Source: Virgibacillus_R byunsanensis (GTDB lineage: Bacteria > Bacillota > Bacilli > Bacillales > Amphibacillaceae). From it: 64,000 nucleotides of DNA. The stretch's first letter is position 1, and every line of letters starts with the position of its first letter. The stretch spans positions 186,001-250,000 of the forward strand of contig NZ_JBHTKJ010000012.1 in assembly GCF_042675965.1 (NCBI RefSeq). The letters run 5' to 3'. This document shows positions 51,810 through 60,604 of the stretch, in pieces. A model generated the notes under the pieces. The model saw only the letters and a program-made list of their open reading frames with translations. It made no database searches and was not told the DNA's origin. The translations under genes and the position numbers were made by a program.

Positions 51810-53159
51810 TTATTTACTTTTTATAAGTCGTGTTAGAAAGAATCCATCTGTTTGAAACGTTTGAGGAAAAAGCTGTAGACCCAGTTCAGTATGACCTGGT
51901 GAATTTGCTACATTGCTCGGTAGTTGGTCAAACAGTTGGTAATCGACATTATAATCTGTATGTTTTTTTAAGAAAGCTTCGACTACACCTTCGTTTTCCT
52001 CTTTATCAACAGTACATGTGCTATAAATTAACTGACCGTCTTTTTTAAGTAAAGGTGCTACACTTTCCATAATCTCTAATTGAATATCTGCTAAGCGCTC
52101 AATATCCTTTTCCTGTTTATTGTACTTGATATCAGGCTTACCACGAATAACGCCTAAACCTGAACATGGTGCATCAACCAGGATACGATCAAAGGTTTCC
52201 TTCTCATACATCTGGTGAAGATCTCTGGCATCAGCTTGTTTTGCATCTATTATAGTTAAATTCAATTCACTTGCTTTTTTGTTGAGAAGTTTTGCCTTTT
52301 TGGCATGCAGATCATACGCGTGAATAACACCTTGATCCTCCATCTTTTCTGCAATGTGAGTCACTTTGCCACCAGGTGCACTACATGCATCTAAAACCTG
52401 TAAACCTGGTTTCAGATTCATAACCTCACCAACCAGCATCGAACTTTGATCTTGGACTGTAACGAAGCCTTCAGAAAACAACGAAGTCTTTAGGACGTTT
52501 CCTTCTTTAATAACGATACCTTGACTTGAAAAATCAGAGGCGATAACATCCATACCTAGTTCTTTTAATCTTTTTATTGTTTCATCCCGTGTTCCTCTTA
52601 ACGGTTGAACCCTTATTGACATTGGTTTACGACCTAAATTGGCTTCACACATTTCTCGTGTGATTGTTTCACCATACATGGACAACCATCTTTTAACCAA
52701 CCATTCAGGATGACTTGTCTCAATAGAGATTTTTGTAGAAGTATTGGTAATTTTACTTGTGTCACGAACACCTTGTCGTTGCAGACTTCTAAGTACACCA
52801 TTGACTAGAGAGGAGATCCCTTTGTGACCCTTACGTTTAGCTATTTCAACAGCTTCATGAATGATCGCGTGATCGGGTATTTTATCTAAGAATACCGATT
52901 GATAAACAGACATTCTTAATAACATTCTTACCCAGGGTTCTAGCTTCTTTTTGGGGTTTAAAAAATCCTCAAGGTAGAAATCCAGTGTGATTTTTCGCTG
53001 CATGGTTCCATAAACGACTTCCGTTAAAAGGCCCTCATCCTTAGGATTTATTTTTCGAGATTTTAATTCATGATCAATTAATAAATGACTATATCCACTG
53101 TCTTGCTCAATTCTTACTAAAATGTCCACAATCGCTTCTCTTAATTGGTAGTTACTCAT
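51810..53159 (-). CDS. rsmB: RsmB (Sun), 16S rRNA m5C967 methyltransferase
   Basis: RsmB methylates a cytosine in 16S rRNA. The 449-residue enzyme has an N-terminal NusB-like RNA-binding domain (about 1-130), VLDACSAPGGKVTHIAE for SAM, DAPCSGLG and YSTCTVDKEEN with the two catalytic Cys. Its ATG directly follows the fmt stop (TAAATG), which favours coupling. Confidence 0.98.
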   Translation of the reverse strand: MSNYQLREAIVDILVRIEQDSGYSHLLIDHELKSRKINPKDEGLLTEVVYGTMQRKITLDFYLEDFLNPKKKLEPWVRMLLRMSVYQSVFLDKIPDHAIIHEAVEIAKRKGHKGISSLVNGVLRSLQRQGVRDTSKITNTSTKISIETSHPEWLVKRWLSMYGETITREMCEANLGRKPMSIRVQPLRGTRDETIKRLKELGMDVIASDFSSQGIVIKEGNVLKTSLFSEGFVTVQDQSSMLVGEVMNLKPGLQVLDACSAPGGKVTHIAEKMEDQGVIHAYDLHAKKAKLLNKKASELNLTIIDAKQADARDLHQMYEKETFDRILVDAPCSGLGVIRGKPDIKYNKQEKDIERLADIQLEIMESVAPLLKKDGQLIYSTCTVDKEENEGVVEAFLKKHTDYNVDYQLFDQLPSNVANSPGHTELGLQLFPQTFQTDGFFLTRLIKSK

Positions 53160-54098
53160 TTAATCACCCATCTTAGTACCTATTTTAATTCGTTCAGTAG
53201 AGCCACGAAGGTATTCACTTACTGACATTCTTTTTTTACCTGAAGGTTGTATTTCTGTAACACGTATTCCTTTTTGATTACCACAAACAACTGTAAAATC
53301 TTCATCTGTTACCAGAACAATCTCTCCAGGGGAACCATTAAAATCCGAATCAACCATGTCCCCCCACCAAATCTTCATCGGTTTATCCTGATATATGGTA
53401 AATGCTACGGGCCAGGGATGAAGACCACGAATGTGGTTATAGATTATTTCATGACTTTTTTTCCAATCAATTTTTTCCTGATCTCGTTTTATATTCGAAG
53501 CAAATGTTGCATTTGACTCGTCTTGTTTAACAGGGTTTAGCTTTTGGTCAAATAACTGTGGTAACGTTTGTATTAATAAGTCTGCACCAGTAACTGATAA
53601 TTTATCGTGAAGTGTTCCTACATGATCATTTGTTTCAATAGGAATTTTCCTTTGCGTTAAAATATCTCCTGCGTCTAGTTTATTGACCATATACATGATG
53701 GTAATACCGGTCTCTTTTTTCCCTTGTAAAATAGCATAGTGAATCGGTGCTCCTCCACGAAGTTCGGGTAAAATGGAGGCATGCACATTTATACATCCAA
53801 ATGTTGGTGAATCAAGTAATGCTGTTGGTAGTATTTGTCCATATGCAGCTGTAACAATTAAATCAGGCTTATACTTCACTATTTCCTGGTAATTATCTTT
53901 TAATCTCTCAGGTTGAAATACAGGAATTTCATGTTTTTCCGCTTCGGTTTTAACTGGTGGTGGTGTTAGAATCTTTTTTCTTCCTTTTGGACGATCGGGC
54001 TGGGTAACTACTAAAACTACGTCGTACCCCTTTTGAACTATTGATTGCAGAATTGGGACAGAAAAATCAGGTGTACCCATAAAAACAATTCTCTTCAT
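53160..54098 (-). CDS. fmt: Methionyl-tRNA formyltransferase
   Basis: Fmt formylates initiator Met-tRNA using 10-formyl-THF. The 312-residue protein begins MKRIVFMGTPDFSVPILQS and contains INVHASILPELRGGAPIHYAI (catalytic Asn and His) and VNKLDAGDIL (Asp), with a C-terminal OB-like domain. In B. subtilis def lies between priA and fmt; here that place is taken by repeat copy F and no deformylase gene occurs in the window. Confidence 0.98.
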   Translation of the reverse strand: MKRIVFMGTPDFSVPILQSIVQKGYDVVLVVTQPDRPKGRKKILTPPPVKTEAEKHEIPVFQPERLKDNYQEIVKYKPDLIVTAAYGQILPTALLDSPTFGCINVHASILPELRGGAPIHYAILQGKKETGITIMYMVNKLDAGDILTQRKIPIETNDHVGTLHDKLSVTGADLLIQTLPQLFDQKLNPVKQDESNATFASNIKRDQEKIDWKKSHEIIYNHIRGLHPWPVAFTIYQDKPMKIWWGDMVDSDFNGSPGEIVLVTDEDFTVVCGNQKGIRVTEIQPSGKKRMSVSEYLRGSTERIKIGTKMGD

Positions 54099-54125
54099 CT
54101 AAAAACCCCTTTCGTGTTTTAAAAA

Positions 54126-54704
54126 GGCTTATTTCGTAAGTTTTGTTGCTATTTAATCCTCGCAGTTGATATAAACTGCGACATAACTTGATGTGACGGT
54201 TAACCTACCGCTACGGAATTACACTTCGCTTTCACCCATCCGGGTACAAGTGCGACATCTGCTTCGTTTCACTGCGCAGTGTCTTCTACCCGTGGGCGGC
54301 TGATGAGCCCTCGAGCTAACGCTCTGCGGGGTCTCAGGCTAGGCCTCTGCTCCCACAGGATAAGGAAAGCTACATAGCTAGACATCGCACGCAGAAAATC
54401 GGTTTGTATTTTCAAGGAGTCTACGTGTATTTCCTTCGCTGTTATTTCTGTTACTGTCGTGAGACTGTATTAGTATTAATAGAACCCCTTACCAGTCAGG
54501 GTGAGCGGAGGGCGGTGACTCCTGCGGGAACAGCACGTGTCTGAAGACACCGAAGCGGTGGTTTTCCGCTTCGGAGGCTGAAGCCGTGCCCGCGGAAAGC
54601 ATCCGCCCGTAGCGATCCCAGACGGCGGCAATAGAAATAAGCCTAAAGTTACGTCGCAGTTTATATCTATTGTGGCAAAAACAACAATCTTTTAGAAAAC
54701 AGCC
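54126..54704 (+). repeat. Type-1 long repeat, copy F (579 bp)
   Basis: Complete copy, beginning AAAAAGGCTTATTTCGTAAG and ending AGAAAACAGCCTTTAAAA, so AAAGGCT/AGCCTTT closes the element. It shares the left-arm and GGA-flanked modules with copy E and the CCGAAGCGG ... CCGCTTCGG hairpin with copy B. It occupies the whole priA-fmt gap. Confidence 0.9.
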
Positions 54705-54718
54705 TTTAAAAAACTTTT

Positions 54719-57127
54719 TTACATCATTTGATATGGTTGCATATCAACCGTAATAAATAGATCGTCTTTCCTTGTTTCTTCCGAAAAATTTTGAATTATA
54801 TTTTGGATTAACGTTCGAATATGTGGCTCATTTCTGTATTTTATCATGCATTGATAACGATATCTATTTTTGATACGAGCAAGTGGCGAAGGTGTAGGTC
54901 CTAGCACAACCGTTTCATCACTAACATGATCCAATAACATTTTCGTAATCTTTTGTGTCGTTTGTATAACCTTTACTTGATTTTCATGGGAAATAGTCAT
55001 CAATGCCAAAAAAACGTATGGTGGATATTTAAACGTTTTTCGCATTGCCATTTCCTTTTTATAAAACTGAGTAAAATCATATTCACTTGCTAGTTCGATA
55101 CTATAATGGTCCGGGGTATACGTTTGGACAATAACCTCACCAGGTAATTCATGTCTTCCCGCACGTCCACTTACTTGTGTTAATAATTGAAAGGTTTTTT
55201 CTGATGAGCGAAAGTCTGGCAGGTGCAGCATCGAATCAGCAGTTAATACTCCTACCAGTGTTACATTTTCAAAATCCAAACCTTTTGCAATCATTTGAGT
55301 TCCTAGTAAAATATCTGCTTCTCTATTTGCAAATTGATTAAGTAGTTTTTCATGCGCACCCTTACGTCTTGTTGTATCAACATCCATACGGATAACATTT
55401 GCCTCTGGAATTAACTGTGTTAATGCTTCTTCAACACGTTGGGTACCTGTTCCAAAGTATCGGATTAAATCACTGCTGCACTCCGGACAAATTGTAGGCA
55501 TTGGCTCCTCATAAGAGCAATAATGACATTTTAGTTGATTACTATTTTTATGAAACGTAAGAGCGATATCACAATGTGGACATTCTTTCACATGACCACA
55601 ATCACGGCACATCACAAATGTTGAATATCCTCTTCTGTTTAAAAGCAATACTATTTGTTCTTGCCGCTGGATACATTGTTCTATTCTCTCTTTCAAACTT
55701 CGTGAAAACATGGTTCTATTCCCCGCATGAAGTTCTTTACGCATATCAATTATTTCCACCTCAGGCATGGCTTGAGAGTTTGTTCGCTTTTCTAAGACAG
55801 CTAACCTGTATACACCTTTTTGTGCCCTTGCATATGATTCTAACGCGGGTGTAGCACTTCCTAGTATCACAGGGCATTGATGATTTTTTCCACGGTGAAT
55901 CGCAACATCTCTAGCGTGATAACGTGGATTATCTTCTTGTTTATAGCTATTTTCATGTTCTTCATCAATTATAATTATTCCGAGATTCTCAAATGGAGCA
56001 AAAATAGCCGATCTTGCTCCGACAACAACCTGAACCTCTTTACGGTGGATTCGGCGCCACTCATCATATTTTTCCCCAGATGATAATGCACTATGTAATA
56101 CCGCCACCTTGGAACCGAATCTTCCTTTAAATCGCTTGACCATTTGTGGGGTAAGTGATATTTCGGGTACTAAGACGATAGCTTCTTGACCCTTTTTTAT
56201 AACATCCTGAATCGCTTGCAAATAAATTTCCGTTTTACCACTTCCTGTAACACCATGTACTAAAAACACATCATGCTCATTCGCGACTATTTTTTCCTTG
56301 ATTGGAATAATTGCTTGTTCCTGCTCTTCAGTGAGTTCCAGTGCAGTGGTTTGAACGATTGACTCATCATCAAATGGGTTACGATAAACCTCTTCACTAT
56401 AATTTTCAAGTATATGTTTATCTACTAAATTCTTTATCGTGGCATTTGACGTCTGTAGTTTATGTATTAATGTTCTCTTTTCAATTGGGGCTGGATTTTC
56501 AATAAAAAAAGTAATCAATTCATGTTGCTTCTTCGCATTTGTCGATAGGTCTAGTAGAGTTTCTTCTAGCAAGTGAGAACTTCGTAATGGCTTAATCATG
56601 GTTACACGTTTTTTGGTGATTTTTGATTTCACTAAATAGTTAACTGCAATATCACCGTCCTGAACAGCCTTTTGCAGTTGGTAGTAACTAACGGGAGAAT
56701 GGTCGACCTCTTCATAGGGAATGACATCACGTCCAGCAAAAAAATTCTCTAATTCATTGGTCATCTCTTCATCAGTTAATCGTATTAATTCTTTTTGATA
56801 GTGTGCTTTTAACACCTGTGGAAGCATGGCTTGAAGTGCAGTAATATACAAGCTTAACGTTTCTTCAGCTAGCCATCTCCCTAATTCGAGTAGTTCATTC
56901 GTTAGTACAGGTGTTAAATCAAGCACTTCGAGGATATCTTTTAATTTAGTTAACTCTGTTTGAGAAGTAAATTCCACAACGAACCCCATAATTTTCCGTG
57001 GGCCAAACGGTACAATTACCCGCATTCCCTTTTGTAGTACTCCTTGGAATTGCTTAGGAATCTGGTAATCAAACGTTTGATTAATTGAACTTGCCGGAAC
57101 ATCTACAATCACTTTTGCTATATTCAC
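54719..57127 (-). CDS. priA: PriA, primosomal helicase
   Basis: PriA restarts stalled replication forks by loading the helicase. The 802-residue protein has an N-terminal DNA-binding domain (KVIVDVPASSINQTFDYQIP), Walker A GVTGSGKT (292-299), DEEH in IIIDEEHENSYKQED, and two Cys4 zinc sites in CRDCGHVKECPHCDI and CHYCSYEEPMPTICPEC within the second helicase lobe. It overlaps coaBC by ATGA. Confidence 0.99.
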   Translation of the reverse strand: MNIAKVIVDVPASSINQTFDYQIPKQFQGVLQKGMRVIVPFGPRKIMGFVVEFTSQTELTKLKDILEVLDLTPVLTNELLELGRWLAEETLSLYITALQAMLPQVLKAHYQKELIRLTDEEMTNELENFFAGRDVIPYEEVDHSPVSYYQLQKAVQDGDIAVNYLVKSKITKKRVTMIKPLRSSHLLEETLLDLSTNAKKQHELITFFIENPAPIEKRTLIHKLQTSNATIKNLVDKHILENYSEEVYRNPFDDESIVQTTALELTEEQEQAIIPIKEKIVANEHDVFLVHGVTGSGKTEIYLQAIQDVIKKGQEAIVLVPEISLTPQMVKRFKGRFGSKVAVLHSALSSGEKYDEWRRIHRKEVQVVVGARSAIFAPFENLGIIIIDEEHENSYKQEDNPRYHARDVAIHRGKNHQCPVILGSATPALESYARAQKGVYRLAVLEKRTNSQAMPEVEIIDMRKELHAGNRTMFSRSLKERIEQCIQRQEQIVLLLNRRGYSTFVMCRDCGHVKECPHCDIALTFHKNSNQLKCHYCSYEEPMPTICPECSSDLIRYFGTGTQRVEEALTQLIPEANVIRMDVDTTRRKGAHEKLLNQFANREADILLGTQMIAKGLDFENVTLVGVLTADSMLHLPDFRSSEKTFQLLTQVSGRAGRHELPGEVIVQTYTPDHYSIELASEYDFTQFYKKEMAMRKTFKYPPYVFLALMTISHENQVKVIQTTQKITKMLLDHVSDETVVLGPTPSPLARIKNRYRYQCMIKYRNEPHIRTLIQNIIQNFSEETRKDDLFITVDMQPYQMM

Positions 57128-58332
57128 TGAACTTCATCCTTCATATCTCGAGCGATATAATTCATTAGCTTATCTGCAACATCCAATTTAGAAGCTATTT
57201 CGATCTCTATCGGCTCCAATGATTTGTTTACATATGTTGCAATATTAGTATCACCAGCAAAGCCTGCGCCCTCACTAGCCACATTATTAATAACAATTGC
57301 GTCTAAATGTTTATTCTTCAACTTCTGAATACCATATTCTATTGGATTACTAGTTTCAGCAGCAAAACCTACTAAAAATTGATGTGTTTTTTGTTCTCCA
57401 AGAGATTGCAATATATCCTTTGTCCGCTCCATTTCCACATTCCAATTATTCGGTTGCTTTTTCATCTTATCATCAAAAGTTACTTTCGGACGGTAGTCTG
57501 CCACTGCTGCTGCCTTTATAACAATATCATGTTCTGAAAAATTCGAGTGCATCGCTTCGTACATTTCCTCGGCTGAGGTAACATTAATTCTTGTTATATG
57601 GTTGGCTGTAAGTCTAAGATCAACAGGCCCTGTAACAAGTGTAACCTCAGCACCAAGTTTAGCTGCAGCTTCAGCTAGAGCAAATCCCATCTTACCAGAT
57701 GACCTATTCGTAAAATAACGAACGGGATCTATTTTTTCTCTAGTAGGCCCTGCAGAAATTAAGACTTTTTTTCCTTTAAACAATGAATTACTTGCTATAT
57801 GATTTGAAACAGTATCTATAATGCTTTCTGGTTCTTCCAATCTGCCCTTACCAACATAACCACATGCCAAATAACCATCACCAGGTTCTATAAAGTGGTA
57901 GTTCCATTCTTCTAGCTTTTTCATGTTTTCGATTACTGCTGGATGTGCATACATGTGAACATTCATTGCTGGAGCAATATAAACACTTGCTTGTGTGGCC
58001 AATAAAGTAGTGGATAGCATATCATTTGCTATGCCGTTTGCTAGTTTTCCAATAATATTTGCTGTCGCAGGCGCAACGATAGCAATATCGGCCCAATCAG
58101 CAACATCAATATGAGCAATTTTTTCTGGATCTTTTTCATCAAACGTATCTATGTAAACGGGGTTTCTGGATAAAGCTTGAAACGTTAATGGAGAAACAAA
58201 TTCAGTTGCATTTTGAGTCATCATTACTTTCACATTTGCACCATGTTGTGTTAATTTACTTGTTAATGCGCATGCTTTATAAACTGCTATTCCTCCAGAC
58301 ACTCCCAAGAGAATATTCTTACCTTGTAACAT
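57124..58332 (-). CDS. coaBC: CoaBC, phosphopantothenoylcysteine synthetase/decarboxylase
   Basis: This bifunctional enzyme makes 4'-phosphopantetheine for coenzyme A. The 402-residue protein has an N-terminal flavin-dependent decarboxylase half (LLGVSGGIAVYKA, PAMNVHMYAHPAV) and a C-terminal synthetase half (SAGPTREKIDPVRYFTNRSS, GFAAET). It follows rpoZ after a hairpin terminator and precedes priA with overlap. Confidence 0.98.
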   Translation of the reverse strand: MLQGKNILLGVSGGIAVYKACALTSKLTQHGANVKVMMTQNATEFVSPLTFQALSRNPVYIDTFDEKDPEKIAHIDVADWADIAIVAPATANIIGKLANGIANDMLSTTLLATQASVYIAPAMNVHMYAHPAVIENMKKLEEWNYHFIEPGDGYLACGYVGKGRLEEPESIIDTVSNHIASNSLFKGKKVLISAGPTREKIDPVRYFTNRSSGKMGFALAEAAAKLGAEVTLVTGPVDLRLTANHITRINVTSAEEMYEAMHSNFSEHDIVIKAAAVADYRPKVTFDDKMKKQPNNWNVEMERTKDILQSLGEQKTHQFLVGFAAETSNPIEYGIQKLKNKHLDAIVINNVASEGAGFAGDTNIATYVNKSLEPIEIEIASKLDVADKLMNYIARDMKDEVQ

Positions 58333-58374
58333 ATTTCAAACCCCTTTCTTCATATAAGAGAGATTTAATATAAA

Positions 58375-58398
58375 ACCCTCGCATAAAATAGCGAGGGC
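58375..58398 (-). terminator. Terminator after rpoZ
   Basis: Stem CCCTCGC/GCGAGGG with an 8-base loop; the minus strand then reads TTTTATATT. Confidence 0.75.
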
Positions 58399-58406
58399 TC
58401 TTGTTG

Positions 58407-58607
58407 CTAATTATCTTCGTCTACAAATAGCTTTCCAGATTGGACCTCTTCAAGTGCCATACCTACAAACTTAGATGATTTTGGGTGATCCACCTGTAAA
58501 TTATTTTTCTCCCGAAGTTGTCTAGCACGTCTTGATGAAAGCGTAACAAGTACATATTTTGACCGGATCTTTTCTTGTAAAGCATCAATTGACGGTTCTA
58601 ACATCAT
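58407..58607 (-). CDS. rpoZ: RNA polymerase omega subunit
   Basis: Omega aids assembly of RNA polymerase by clamping beta-prime. The 66-residue protein contains ALQEKIRSKYVLVTLSSRRARQ, typical of the family. Two ATGs are adjacent (58607 and 58604); the first has the better spacing to GGAGGATG, the second gives the MLEPSI start seen in relatives. It overlaps the gmk stop. Confidence 0.96.
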   Translation of the reverse strand: MMLEPSIDALQEKIRSKYVLVTLSSRRARQLREKNNLQVDHPKSSKFVGMALEEVQSGKLFVDEDN

Positions 58608-59224
58608 TTCAATTCATCCTCCAATAACTGTTTATATTGTTTGGCAATACGTTCTCGCTTACAATGTTCGCTTTGAATGATAGACTGTATTTTTTCTACA
58701 GCATGATCTACATGATCATTCACAACGACATAATCATACGCATCCATCATTTCAATTTCATTTCTTGCTTCCTTTAAACGATTTAATACGAGATCCTGTG
58801 TTTCGGTCCCTCTACTTAAAATACGATTTTTCAGCTCTTCCAAACTAGGTGGGAACAAGAAGATAAATACACCCTCAGGAAAGTTCTCTTTGACTTGTAA
58901 TGCTCCTTTTACTTCTATTTCCAGGAAAACATCATGACCTTCTGCTAAAGTTCGCTCCACATATTCTCTTGGTGTCCCATAATAATTATTGACATATTGT
59001 GCGTATTCTAACAGCTGCCCCTTTTCGATTAAGCTTTCAAATTCACTTTTTGATTTATAAAAGTAATCAATTCCATCTGTTTCACCAGTTCTAATGTCTC
59101 TAGTTGTCATAGAAATAGAATACCTTAAATCTGTATCTTGTTCAAAAAGCTCTTTCCTAACAGTCCCCTTCCCGACACCTGAGGGGCCGGAAAGAATAAA
59201 TAATATACCTTTCTCTTCAATCAA
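58604..59224 (-). CDS. gmk: Guanylate kinase
   Basis: Gmk converts GMP to GDP. The 206-residue enzyme has the P-loop LSGPSGVGKGTVRKEL near the N-terminus, SISMTTRDIRTGETDGIDY (GMP binding) and EIEVKGALQVKENFPEGVFI. It lies between remA and rpoZ in the order conserved across Bacillaceae. Confidence 0.99.
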   Translation of the reverse strand: MIEEKGILFILSGPSGVGKGTVRKELFEQDTDLRYSISMTTRDIRTGETDGIDYFYKSKSEFESLIEKGQLLEYAQYVNNYYGTPREYVERTLAEGHDVFLEIEVKGALQVKENFPEGVFIFLFPPSLEELKNRILSRGTETQDLVLNRLKEARNEIEMMDAYDYVVVNDHVDHAVEKIQSIIQSEHCKRERIAKQYKQLLEDELK

Positions 59225-59242
59225 AACAGTTCCTCCTACTAC

Positions 59243-59503
59243 TTATTCGTCAGACATTTCTTCGTGACTCAGAACACGCTGACCAACGGTTTCAGGTTGT
59301 ACAGCAGATAATACGACATGATCACTATCTGTAATAATTACAGCACGAGTTCGTCGACCATAGGTAGCATCCACTAATTTATTGTTATCCCGTGCTACTG
59401 TCACAATTCTTTTGATTGGTGCTGATTCTGGTGAAACGATGGAAATGATTCGATTTGCTGACACTACATTTCCAAATCCTATATTTATTAAACGTAAACT
59501 CAA
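59243..59503 (-). CDS. remA: RemA, extracellular matrix regulator
   Basis: RemA is a DNA-binding activator of biofilm matrix and osmoprotection genes in B. subtilis. The 86-residue protein shows LINIGFGNVVSANRIISIVS, PESAPIKRIV and DATYGRRTRAVIITDSDHVV. It starts at TTG 59503 after GAGGGGGAG. Gene order remA-gmk-rpoZ is conserved. Confidence 0.96.
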   Translation of the reverse strand: MSLRLINIGFGNVVSANRIISIVSPESAPIKRIVTVARDNNKLVDATYGRRTRAVIITDSDHVVLSAVQPETVGQRVLSHEEMSDE

Positions 59504-59575
59504 ATTGGCTCCCCCTCATTTGCTATCTTTCTATAGCAATTCCTACATATTTTTTCTCTTTTTTATAGTACGTCT

Positions 59576-59605
59576 ATTATATGAAAAATGGAATACAAAA
59601 CTCAA
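59576..59605 (-). promoter_or_regulatory. Sigma-A promoter for remA-gmk-rpoZ
   Basis: TTGAGT (59600-59605) and TATAAT (59576-59581) with an 18-base spacer, in the short gap after the yloC stop. Confidence 0.65.
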
Positions 59606-59609
59606 ATGA

Positions 59610-60491
59610 TTACTCTATATTTTGAATTTGCTCTTTGATCTTTTCGATATCTCCTTTTAACGACACTACCCACTCCCCGATTTTAGCATCTGTAGACTTC
59701 GATCCTATCGTGTTGGCCTCACGATGCATTTCCTGACTAATAAAATCAAGTTTTCGACCTATAGTTCCCTCTTGTTTGATTGTTTCCTTAAATAGATCGA
59801 TATGACTTTGTAACCGGGTTATTTCTTCGGTTATGTCTCCTTTTTCTGCTAGAAGAGCAATTTCTTGATAAATTCGTGAATCCTCAAGCGGTATATTTTC
59901 ATTAAGGTAATCCTTTAATCGATTATGTATCCGCTCCCGATACTCCTCAATCACACTACTCCTACTCGAATGCAATAATGAAACTGTGGTTTGCATCGTT
60001 TCCATTATGTTCACTATATCACGAATAAGATGAGTTCCTTCCTCATTACGCATTTTTACCACTTGTTCGCATGCATTTTTTGTACTATTTAATATCGCAT
60101 CCTTTATTCCATCAGGATGTTCTTGCATTTCTTCGACACTGATAAGTTCTGGCATGGAAGAAATAACACTAATCGGTATTTCTCCTGGTATATGATGTAT
60201 ATTTTTCACTTTGGTTAATTGCTCGACATATTGCTCCAACAAATCCCAATCCGTTTTTAAATGTTTTCGAACAAAGCCTTCTCCCTCGATCCCAATATAA
60301 ACTTCAATTCTACCACGTTGAAAATAGGATTGAATTATTTTGCGGATTTTATCCTCTAGAAATAATAGAGAACGAGGTATCTTGGCTGAAAAATCTAAAA
60401 AACGGTGATTAACTGTTCGAATCTCAACTGTTACAGTAGTATTTTCATCAGTTAGAACATCTCTTCCATATCCTGTCATGCTATTTCCCAT
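59610..60491 (-). CDS. yloC: YloC, YicC-family protein
   Basis: A 293-residue YicC-family protein, reported in other bacteria as a stress-linked endoribonuclease. It begins MGNSMTGYGRD, contains VEIRTVNHRFLDFSAKIPRSL and RGRIEVYIGIEG, and ends with the DUF1732 domain (GRKLDFISQEMHREANTIGSK). Function in this organism is inferred only from the family. Confidence 0.95.
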   Translation of the reverse strand: MGNSMTGYGRDVLTDENTTVTVEIRTVNHRFLDFSAKIPRSLLFLEDKIRKIIQSYFQRGRIEVYIGIEGEGFVRKHLKTDWDLLEQYVEQLTKVKNIHHIPGEIPISVISSMPELISVEEMQEHPDGIKDAILNSTKNACEQVVKMRNEEGTHLIRDIVNIMETMQTTVSLLHSSRSSVIEEYRERIHNRLKDYLNENIPLEDSRIYQEIALLAEKGDITEEITRLQSHIDLFKETIKQEGTIGRKLDFISQEMHREANTIGSKSTDAKIGEWVVSLKGDIEKIKEQIQNIE

Positions 60492-60569
60492 TTTATCACA
60501 TCCATTACGATCAAAAGTGTTCTTTTAATGAGCTTATTTAATTATAGCAGTGATAGGATGAAATACAAA

Positions 60570-60596
60570 ACCCCTTACATACAAAATGTAAGGGGT
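60570..60596 (-). terminator. Terminator after yloB
   Basis: Perfect 11-bp stem ACCCCTTACAT/ATGTAAGGGGT, 5-base loop, followed by TTTTGTATTT on the minus strand. Confidence 0.88.
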
Positions 60597-60604
60597 CTAT
60601 CCAT

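Noticed and set aside
6946..54704. Type-1 repeats as a CRISPR array or tRNA cluster
   Set aside because: Copies are hundreds of bases long, widely spaced, in both orientations and without spacer periodicity or cloverleaf features.
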